This document shows, one piece after another, positions 1-5,079 of a stretch of DNA of 6,074 bases (positions are counted from its first letter, which is position 1; every line of letters starts with the position of its first letter). This stretch comes from Oceanospirillales bacterium. GTDB lineage: Bacteria; Pseudomonadota; Gammaproteobacteria; Xanthomonadales; SZUA-36. The stretch covers positions 1-6,074 of the forward strand of contig QIKG01000225.1 of the NCBI GenBank assembly GCA_003232965.1. Reading direction: 5' to 3'. The notes under the pieces are model-generated. The model searched no databases. It saw only the letters and a list, made by a program, of their open reading frames with translations, and was not told the DNA's origin. Both the position numbers and the translations under genes were made by a program.

Positions 1-80
1 AGAACTACCACATACCGCAACTGGCAAGTTGAATAAACTTAGCATCAGGGATCAATTTAAAGATTATCAATTTCCGGATG

Positions 81-107
81 CATAATATCCCGACTGGCGG
101 CCGGGAA
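81..107 (-). repeat. solo palindromic module (REP-like)
   Basis: Read on the minus strand this is TTCCCGG, eight bases, then CGGGATATTATG. That is the same module as the right halves of the bipartite repeats in this window, and it shares the CCGGCCGCC core with the module at 181-208. I see no convincing partner module at the usual distance of about 50 bases, so it appears to be a single or decayed unit. Confidence 0.55.
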
Positions 108-132
108 TATATTGGATTTATATAAGAAAATC

Positions 133-208
133 GTCTTCCCGGACTTGATCCGGGATCTTATTCAGATTAATAGTAATTATCAGAATATCCCGGCTCGGCG
201 GCCGGAAA
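133..208. repeat. bipartite palindromic repeat, copy 1 (REP/BIME-like)
   Basis: The left module starts GTCTTCCCGG (133-142) and contains a perfect 7-bp stem, TCCCGGA (137-143) and TCCGGGA (149-155), followed by TCTTATT. The right module (181-208, CAGAATATCCCGG then CTCGG and GCCGG) is an inverted copy: its reverse complement contains CCGGGATATTCTG, matching CCGGGATCTTATTCAG of the left module. The modules start 48 bases apart. Two inverted palindromic modules separated by an AT-rich spacer is the architecture of a BIME built from REP units. The assignment to that class is inferred from structure only. Confidence 0.65.
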
Positions 209-266
209 GGCGAATGTTCGTTTTTGAGAGACTCTGGCTCAGGGGCTTAGAATAAAACCTATTCCT

Positions 267-344
267 GTCTTCCCGGCCTGCGAGCCGGGATATCATTGAA
301 TATGGTGCACCAGTCAAGAGGTACCGGGTCGGGGCTCGGCATGG
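267..344. repeat. bipartite palindromic repeat, copy 2 (REP/BIME-like)
   Basis: The left module begins GTCTTCCCGG (267-276), has a perfect stem TCCCGGC (271-277) with GCCGGGA (284-290), and ends with ATATCATTG. The right module contains AGGTACCGG (from 319) followed by a degenerate TCGGGGCTCGG stretch. From the first base of GTCTTCC to the first base of AGGTACC is 52 bases, against 53 in the copy at 4991. The 10-base ends GTCTTCCCGG and GGGATATCAT are identical to those of that copy. Confidence 0.7.
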
Positions 345-471
345 AAAATTTCATCGTTAGTGCCAGCATGGCAGGCTCGTTGCTTGCTTAGCCCTTCCCT
401 TATTCTGCAAGTGATAACTTACAACCGTGTTCTAACTGGTCACAAGCTCACCTATTTGATGGTTGATTTAG

Positions 472-1272
472 CTACTCAAAGCTATCTGAGAAAATAGATT
501 CAATAATCGGTTGTGGCAAAGCCCATAATGCGTTTATATCCGCTGCATCCCAAGAGCTATCAAGGCTTCTTAAATCCAAAGCTAATAATTGAAAGGTCGA
601 ACCAATTTCAAAGATTTGCTCATCAAGACCAGCAATATCCGGCAGTTGCGTGCCTACATCGAGGCTCACCAACCAGCGAGATGCGCTCAGGTAGTGAACT
701 GCATCTATGTTGGTACCGAAGTTGGTTTGCTGTAGCAGGCTAAAACCATTAATGCTATTCCAGCGGATTAAATCATCCGGTCTAAAGGCACTGCCACTTA
801 ACAACGCCGTTGTATTGGTGGAGATAATTAAATCACAATTGCTGGGGTCACGGCTGAGTGCATCGATATTAACCCCGTCAGCTACTCCAGCTGTACTGGC
901 ATCCAATACCTTGACACCAGCAGCTGTAAATACATCAGCCGGACGCATTGCTGTTCCGGCAATCAGAGTAGTTACATCCAGTGAATATATAGAATCACCA
1001 CAACCATCACCAGTCCGGTGAAAGCCATCAATACTCGCTGCAGCCAGTACGCCCAGTTCATTTGTGCTGGTGGCAAATTCAGTGGCGATGCTAAAACTTA
1101 TAATGGCATCGTCGCTATTAAAACTGGTACCGCCATTGGCCGGTAGACTGCTATCTATATCACCAACAAAGTTTACTGTATTTAATGCAGTTGGGGTTTG
1201 TGCGATAGCATTCGTAGTACTGCCAAGAAGAACCATTAAAGCGCCTAGACCAACAACATGAAGAATCTTCAT
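472..1272 (-). CDS. exported repeat protein, possible beta-propeller-like fold, unknown function
   Basis: I do not recognise a named family. The protein is 266 residues from the chosen start, MKILHVVGLG. This start gives a clean signal peptide: a short basic N-terminus, a hydrophobic stretch and a likely cleavage after Ala-Ile-Ala, about residue 24. An upstream ATG at 1299 has a G-rich leader but adds MWNCCLPIN, would spoil the signal peptide and overlaps the preceding gene. The chosen ATG sits two bases after that gene's TAA, which suggests translational coupling. The mature part shows imperfect repeats of about 50-55 residues. The clearest pair is GTAMRPADVF and GSAFRPDDLIRW, each preceded by a beta-strand-like segment (IYSLDVTT, DLIISTNTT, WLVSLDVGT) and followed by an NIDAL or NIDAVHYL motif. 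This resembles blades of a secreted beta-propeller. The C-terminus is IFSDSFE, close to the IFxDGFE tails I recall on many exported gammaproteobacterial proteins. Function is unknown. Confidence 0.8.
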   Translation of the reverse strand: MKILHVVGLGALMVLLGSTTNAIAQTPTALNTVNFVGDIDSSLPANGGTSFNSDDAIISFSIATEFATSTNELGVLAAASIDGFHRTGDGCGDSIYSLDVTTLIAGTAMRPADVFTAAGVKVLDASTAGVADGVNIDALSRDPSNCDLIISTNTTALLSGSAFRPDDLIRWNSINGFSLLQQTNFGTNIDAVHYLSASRWLVSLDVGTQLPDIAGLDEQIFEIGSTFQLLALDLRSLDSSWDAADINALWALPQPIIESIFSDSFE

Positions 1273-1274
1273 AT

Positions 1275-2201
1275 TTATGGGCAAACAACAGTTCCACATA
1301 AATTACCCCCCATATTAACACCCCCGTTTACTGCTGTTCCATTGCCATTCAAAACATTGCCTCTGTATGCACTACTGGAAGTAAGAAAAAGGCCGCTGCC
1401 GGTATTGGTACTAATAAAATTATTGGTTACCAGGCAACCTCTGGAGCCTCTACCACACTGCACTCCATGACCACCATTGTTGTCAACAGTATTACCATTG
1501 ATTATTGAAGAAAAGCCAGGTGAAGTAAGAATACCAACTAGCCCATTGCCGCGAATAATATTATTTTCGATAATGGCATAGCTAGTACCCTGCAACCCAT
1601 TACTCCCATTATTTATAGCAAAACTATTTTTGATACTAGACATTTGGAAGAACAGAATGCCATCCATACCATTATTGGCAGCTCTACTATCATTTATTGA
1701 ACCACTTTCACCTACAACTAACCCATTAACCCTGTTCCACCGCGCAGTAACATTCTTAATACTGGAGTTCACGCCGATAAGAACAAGCCCACTCCCACCC
1801 ATACCAATAACATTGCCATTTTTAACCGAAGTTCCGTGAAGTGCAGCTATAGGCGCATTTATTCCAATGCCGGTACCTGAAGTTGGAGTGCAATTATTAC
1901 CGCTACCAACACAAGCTTGACCGATTATTGAAAACCCATTCAGATCAATAGAAATTCCCGGGAGAACAAGAGCTATACCATCTGTATTAGTGTCCGCCAG
2001 AACCAAATCACTAGTCAAGATAAAACTAGTACCAGCAGCGACATCGGCTATGGTTACCGGGAAGCCGCTTGTGTCACCACTAAAGCAACCCAATTGGGTA
2101 GCACAAACTTGATTGATTTCTACGACTCCTTCGGCTGCAAACAAAGTTGATGAGAGCATTATAAATAATGCTAATTGAACTATACGAATTGAATTTTTCA
2201 T
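1275..2201 (-). CDS. secreted right-handed parallel beta-helix protein
   Basis: The protein has 308 residues from MKNSIRIVQL. This start is preferred over an ATG at 2234 because it has a good Shine-Dalgarno (AGGGA, five bases upstream) and places the signal peptide at the N-terminus, with cleavage around residues 22-23 (TLFAAEG). Residues 25-95 form a conserved-looking cap that includes FILTSDL and ISIDLNGFSIIG. From about 125 to 295 there are six or seven coils of about 22 residues with the pattern SIKN/IIEN, N-rich turn, NGxxGI/L, typical of PbH1/NosD-like beta-helix domains. Eight cysteines fall in four close pairs (33/39, 97/104, 249/256, 302/307), fitting disulfides formed outside the cytoplasm. 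Beta-helices often bind or cleave polysaccharides or act as surface adhesins. I see no lyase catalytic signature, so no substrate can be assigned. The exported repeat protein follows immediately and is probably co-transcribed. Confidence 0.85.
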   Translation of the reverse strand: MKNSIRIVQLALFIMLSSTLFAAEGVVEINQVCATQLGCFSGDTSGFPVTIADVAAGTSFILTSDLVLADTNTDGIALVLPGISIDLNGFSIIGQACVGSGNNCTPTSGTGIGINAPIAALHGTSVKNGNVIGMGGSGLVLIGVNSSIKNVTARWNRVNGLVVGESGSINDSRAANNGMDGILFFQMSSIKNSFAINNGSNGLQGTSYAIIENNIIRGNGLVGILTSPGFSSIINGNTVDNNGGHGVQCGRGSRGCLVTNNFISTNTGSGLFLTSSSAYRGNVLNGNGTAVNGGVNMGGNLCGTVVCP

Positions 2202-2206
2202 TATAT

Positions 2207-2211
2207 TCCCT
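2207..2211 (-). promoter_or_regulatory. ribosome binding site of the beta-helix gene
   Basis: The minus strand reads AGGGA, then five bases (ATATA), then the ATG at 2201. This fixes the start of the beta-helix gene, since the upstream in-frame ATG at 2234 has no comparable site. The site lies inside the AT-rich stretch AATATAGGGAATATA, which is complementary to a leader segment about 100 bases upstream (see 2305-2326). Confidence 0.65.
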
Positions 2212-2304
2212 ATATTTTGAGCGCCCCCAAGCAAAGCATGGAGTTTGCCACTAGTATCCTAGCCCCAAACATGCTTCTTACTTCTTATAAATCTCTGACT
2301 TTTG

Positions 2305-2326
2305 CTGATATATAGGGAAATATCAG
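2305..2326 (-). promoter_or_regulatory. inverted repeat in leader of beta-helix gene; possible operator or SD-masking element
   Basis: The sequence is a perfect 7-bp inverted repeat, CTGATAT (2305-2311) and ATATCAG (2320-2326), with an 8-base centre, about 105-125 bases before the start codon. As DNA it could be a regulator operator. As RNA it is a small hairpin whose loop carries UUCCCUAU, complementary to the gene's own AGGGA. The segment AUAUUUCCCUAUAU can pair with AUAUAGGGAAUAU at the ribosome binding site over 13 bp with one bulged U. I could not place a convincing promoter, so whether the repeat is transcribed is unknown. Confidence 0.35.
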
Positions 2327-2337
2327 ACATTATTCAG

Positions 2338-2577
2338 CTAGAGCTTCGAGCTTACACCACTCGCTGGTGCGTTCGGCTCGGCAATTGCTCGGCCTCCGTT
2401 CCAGACTCGACTCTACCGATTCCATCCTTGGAATCGTCCTGCATTGCCCTACCTCCTGCACCGACTGTCAGGGATGACGGAAGTGCAGGTTTTGCAGGAG
2501 CAAAAACTCGCCATGCAGTGGTTCGCCTTAACGGGGCACCCTACAAGATCATCCTGGCGTCGAGCTTCTAGAGCCCC
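2338..2577. repeat. palindrome-rich intergenic block, MITE-like
   Basis: About 240 bases between the regulator's stop and the beta-helix leader are GC-richer than the flanking leader and full of hairpins, with no credible gene. Imperfect terminal inverted repeats are visible: CTAGAGCTTCGA (2338-2349) against the reverse complement of 2560-2571, CTAGAAGCTCGA, matching at 9 of 12 positions. Internal structures are CACCA/TGGTG (2355-2369), the palindrome GCAATTGC (2381-2388), a perfect 8-bp stem CGATTCCA/TGGAATCG with a 4-base loop (2417-2436), and a nested hairpin CCTGCAC/GTGCAGG (2455-2461 and 2483-2489) enclosing GTCA/TGAC. TGCAGGAG (2493-2500) is an alternative partner for CTCCTGCA (2453-2460). 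A run of eight C follows at 2574-2581. I saw no clear target-site duplication. It could be a dispersed non-autonomous element, or a structured RNA or 3' UTR of the regulator transcript. Confidence 0.45.
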
Positions 2578-2592
2578 CCCCGCTGGGAACAG

Positions 2593-4893
2593 CTATAGAT
2601 CAGCGCTGAACCTTTCCAGCAAGAGTTGATCTTCTGGCTGCCAGAATTCATTAGCTCCAGCTTTGAGCTGGGTTAGCTGAGTAACCGCTAGGAAGTGCTG
2701 CCCCTGTCGGTGGCTAATAATCGCCTCATACTTCATCAACGGGTATGGAAAGGGTGAAAACTGTTGGGTTTTATCAATACTGGCCTGGGCTTTGTCGGTA
2801 TCGCCCTGAAGATACAGCTTTGTCAGTCGGTTTTGAATCTCTGTCAACACCAAATTCTTACCGCTGGTGGACATCTGGCTTGCAGCTTCAAGATAAGCGT
2901 TCTCAGCAGCTTTGCTATCACCACTTTGGAGTAGTAAATCGCCCTGATAAAGAGCTGCCTCAGCGCTACTTACGGGATCCATTTGGCTTAATATTTCTTT
3001 CGCTTGCTGTAGTTCACCTTGGGCTAGAGCCAAGCGCAGTGTTAGTACTGCCTGTCGTTTCTGTAGAACTTTCGAATCAATTCGAACCGCCATCTCATTT
3101 AATAGTTCAATCTGTACCGCAGCACGAGTTAAGCTGTTAGAGCGCAGATATAAATCTGCCAAACTTGCATATATACTGCCCTGATCATGGCGGTCGTCAA
3201 GCACTATCAACAACTGTAAAGACTTATTCCAATAGTCCTCCGAGTCGCGGAATCTGCCAGTGGCAACAGCAGCTCTGGCAAGTTTATTGTAGCTTGAAAC
3301 CATTCCGGAATGATCTTCAGACTGCCGCCGGAACTCCAGGGTTTGAAGTGCCAGTGCTTCGCTCTCTTCGAATCTTCCCAGGTTAATCAAGATACCACTG
3401 AGTCTGGACTTGGCAGTATTCTCATAGCGTAAATCACCAGCGCGAGCAAAGGCATCAATGGCTGCTTTAGAATACTCAATAGCTTTATTATTGTTATGGG
3501 TTCTAATCTCAAGACCCGCATAGTTATTCATTACAGTGCCATAACTATAGGGGTCATTTTCAGCATCAATCAAAGTCATGGCTTCGTCCAGTAACTCTCT
3601 TGCTCTATCATAATCCTTAAGCGCCATCGAAAGAATTGCCATATTAGTCAAAACCGATCTGATCAAATGCCTGGAGTTTAACGCACGCGCATTTTCCAGA
3701 CCCTTTGCAAATGCCTCTCTAGCCAACTTGTATTCGCCTTTCCGCCAATAGGCAATACCTGTGGCATTAGCAACTTTAGAAGTTAGTTCGTTTGGGCTTT
3801 GCGATAGTGTTGAAAATATGGCCAAAGCCTGATCATAGTTACCCTGTTTGCGCTGAGCCACACCTAGCTCGTACCAGGCGTTTAAAAAGCCCGGATCTTG
3901 TTCGGTGCTAATTTGAAAAAACTTAATGGCCTTTTTAGCATCACCTTGTAATTGTGCCGACATCCCCCGCACAAAGCTTTCGATAGCAAATTCATCCTTG
4001 CTTAAATCCTGAGCACCTATATCTCCGTTGGTCGTGGCTGGCTGAACTTGATTAGCAATCCAAACAGAAGACTGTGCCATTAACTGGCGAATAGAATTGG
4101 CACGAAATGACTCACTAACGCTGACACCACCTGTATCTCGGATTTGTATTGTAGAGAAATAACTATCAGCATCCTTGCCGGTATCAACCAATAACACTAC
4201 ATCGGTACTTTTATGCTGTAACAGATCAATCGCCAAACTGTTTTTATCTTCAGCCTCAAGCCATTGCTTACGCGGCGCCTGAATGGTTAACGAAGTGTTT
4301 CTGGACAACAATTCTGCCAGATAAAATACTCCACCAGCAAATAACCATTCGGTTCCGGTATCTGAAAACTTCTGGCCACCCAGTGTTGCAGGCACAAAAC
4401 TCACCCGCAGGGGCGATGCCTGCGCTATGCCGATAACTTGAGCTTGATTTTCGTCTTGCTCGCCATCACTCTTAAACCAGAAAAACAGGATGGTAAGGAT
4501 AACCACCACCACAACATTATAGAAAGTTTTCCTAGACCATGATTTGGGCTTTCCGCTGGCGGGTATATTGGGTTGAGTTTCAGCAGTACTGGTAACCGCT
4601 GGCAGCAGGCGGTAACCCTCACCATGCACCGTTTGAATTATCGGATTATCTTCGTCATGGTCATCAAGTATATTTCTCAGTCTGGCTACCAATTGATAGA
4701 TGGTAGTGTCGGTAACCATACGGCCTTTCCAAACTACATCTTCCAATGATTTTTTCGATACGATGCTATCCGCGTTTTCCAGTAGCAACAGCAAAAAGGT
4801 ATAAACCTTGTTGGGAACAGGAATTTCTTGGCCGTGCTTTATCAACACTCGTTGGTCAGTTCTTAGTTCGAAGCTCTGGAATTTGTAGTCCAT
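2593..4893 (-). CDS. membrane-bound winged-helix transcription regulator with TPR domain (ToxR/CadC-like)
   Basis: The protein has 766 residues. Residues 1-97 form an OmpR/PhoB-type winged-helix DNA-binding domain, with the hallmark segments VPNKVYTFLLLLLE, VWKGRMVTDTTIYQLVARLR and TVHGEGYRLLP. A polar linker leads to one transmembrane span (about 124-140, FYNVVVVVILTILFFWF), so the rest should be periplasmic, as in CadC and ToxR. Residues 160-285 resemble the TolB-N/FlgO-like alpha/beta region often found in such regulators (LRVSFVPA, then DVVLLVDTG). Residues 300-750 hold roughly ten to twelve tetratricopeptide-like helical hairpins, for example FLNAWYELGVAQRKQGNYDQA. There is no receiver domain, so activation probably comes from a periplasmic ligand or protein partner sensed by the TPR part. 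No good Shine-Dalgarno precedes the ATG. A TATAAT lies five bases upstream, so the message may be leaderless. Genes for two exported proteins follow on the same strand after 391 bases and are plausible but unproven targets. Confidence 0.9.
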   Translation of the reverse strand: MDYKFQSFELRTDQRVLIKHGQEIPVPNKVYTFLLLLLENADSIVSKKSLEDVVWKGRMVTDTTIYQLVARLRNILDDHDEDNPIIQTVHGEGYRLLPAVTSTAETQPNIPASGKPKSWSRKTFYNVVVVVILTILFFWFKSDGEQDENQAQVIGIAQASPLRVSFVPATLGGQKFSDTGTEWLFAGGVFYLAELLSRNTSLTIQAPRKQWLEAEDKNSLAIDLLQHKSTDVVLLVDTGKDADSYFSTIQIRDTGGVSVSESFRANSIRQLMAQSSVWIANQVQPATTNGDIGAQDLSKDEFAIESFVRGMSAQLQGDAKKAIKFFQISTEQDPGFLNAWYELGVAQRKQGNYDQALAIFSTLSQSPNELTSKVANATGIAYWRKGEYKLAREAFAKGLENARALNSRHLIRSVLTNMAILSMALKDYDRARELLDEAMTLIDAENDPYSYGTVMNNYAGLEIRTHNNNKAIEYSKAAIDAFARAGDLRYENTAKSRLSGILINLGRFEESEALALQTLEFRRQSEDHSGMVSSYNKLARAAVATGRFRDSEDYWNKSLQLLIVLDDRHDQGSIYASLADLYLRSNSLTRAAVQIELLNEMAVRIDSKVLQKRQAVLTLRLALAQGELQQAKEILSQMDPVSSAEAALYQGDLLLQSGDSKAAENAYLEAASQMSTSGKNLVLTEIQNRLTKLYLQGDTDKAQASIDKTQQFSPFPYPLMKYEAIISHRQGQHFLAVTQLTQLKAGANEFWQPEDQLLLERFSADL

Positions 4894-4898
4894 AGCTA

Positions 4899-4904
4899 AT
4901 TATA
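4899..4904 (-). promoter_or_regulatory. putative -10 box of the regulator gene
   Basis: The minus strand has a perfect TATAAT hexamer ending five bases before the ATG at 4893. The usual spacing puts the transcription start at or on the start codon, implying a leaderless or nearly leaderless mRNA, which agrees with the lack of a Shine-Dalgarno. The matching -35 position (about 4922-4927) is poor (AACTCG). A perfect TTGACA exists at 4953-4958 but is about 48 bases away, too far to partner this box. The promoter is therefore possible, and might need an activator. Confidence 0.35.
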
Positions 4905-4919
4905 TGCAATTCCACTACC

Positions 4920-4943
4920 GCCGAGTTAACTTTCTGTCTCGGC
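4920..4943. promoter_or_regulatory. inverted repeat, candidate operator upstream of the regulator
   Basis: A perfect 6-bp inverted repeat, GCCGAG (4920-4925) and CTCGGC (4938-4943), has a 12-base AT-richer centre. It overlaps the expected -35 position of the TATAAT box at 4899-4904. Position and symmetry suit a dimeric DNA-binding protein, perhaps autoregulation. OmpR-type winged helices more often bind direct repeats, so another regulator is equally possible. Confidence 0.3.
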
Positions 4944-4990
4944 ACCGGCGTTTGTCAAGATAGTTGCCGCCTAAAGCTTTAAGTAATACC

Positions 4991-5068
4991 GTCTTCCCGG
5001 ACTCCGACCCGGGATATCATTGGGAGCCGTGATATTCATCAGAAGGTACCGGCTCGGGAGTCCGGATC
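4991..5068. repeat. bipartite palindromic repeat, copy 3 (REP/BIME-like)
   Basis: The left module is GTCTTCCCGG (4991-5000), eight bases, then CCGGGATATCATT (5009-5021). The right module begins CAGAAGGTACCGG (5040-5052) and continues CTCGGGAGTCCGG. The right module is an inverted copy of the left: its reverse complement has CCGGACTCC and GAGCCGG, against CCGGACTCC and GACCCGG in the left. This is the best-preserved copy, about 4.7 kb from the other two, showing that the family is dispersed rather than one local tandem array. It sits just past the metF stop, a typical site for REP/BIME elements. Confidence 0.7.
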
Positions 5069-5079
5069 ACAGAAGGTGT

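Larger units (their letters stand above)
1..471. other. non-coding region with palindromic repeats
   Basis: No believable reading frame was found on either strand here. It lies downstream of the exported repeat protein that ends at 472. It holds a solo palindromic module (81-107) and two bipartite copies (133-208 and 267-344) of the repeat family described in separate entries. A short inverted repeat, TGCCA-GCA-TGGCA at 361-373, lies about 100 bases past the stop of the upstream gene but has no adjacent T-run, so I do not call it a terminator. The remaining sequence (1-80, 209-266, 345-471) shows nothing I can assign. Confidence 0.7.
4894..5079. other. intergenic region between metF and the regulator
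   Basis: This 186-bp gap holds, from the metF side, a bipartite palindromic repeat (4991-5068), then an inverted repeat and a consensus -10 box close to the regulator start. No T-run-associated hairpin typical of an intrinsic terminator follows metF; the repeat's own hairpins might serve as a transcription or RNA-decay barrier. The gap and its contents suggest the regulator is not simply the second gene of a metF operon. Confidence 0.6.

Noticed and set aside
81..344. Palindromic repeats considered as a CRISPR array
   Set aside because: The modules alternate in orientation, spacing is irregular between units, and the spacer between paired modules is not of spacer type. No cas gene is present.
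361..373. TGCCA-GCA-TGGCA hairpin downstream of the exported repeat protein, considered as a terminator
   Set aside because: The stem is only 5 bp, the loop is 3 bases, and no T-run follows directly on the minus strand. It is also about 100 bases from the stop codon.
513..1470. Plus-strand open frames opposite the two exported-protein genes
   Set aside because: They overlap each other and mirror the minus-strand coding sequence. The minus-strand products have signal peptides, repeats and a ribosome site, while these have none.
2302..2571. Plus-strand open frame of 89 codons across the 391-bp gap
   Set aside because: It runs through the palindrome-rich block, has no ribosome site, and its translation shows no domain-like pattern. 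Openness is best explained by chance.
2745..3386. Plus-strand open frames opposite the TPR domain of the regulator
   Set aside because: They are antisense shadows of a clear 766-codon gene and show no recognisable protein features.
4425..4625. Second minus-strand frame inside the regulator, including a hydrophobic stretch
   Set aside because: It overlaps the linker and transmembrane codons of the regulator in another frame; its hydrophobicity comes from the same T-rich codons.
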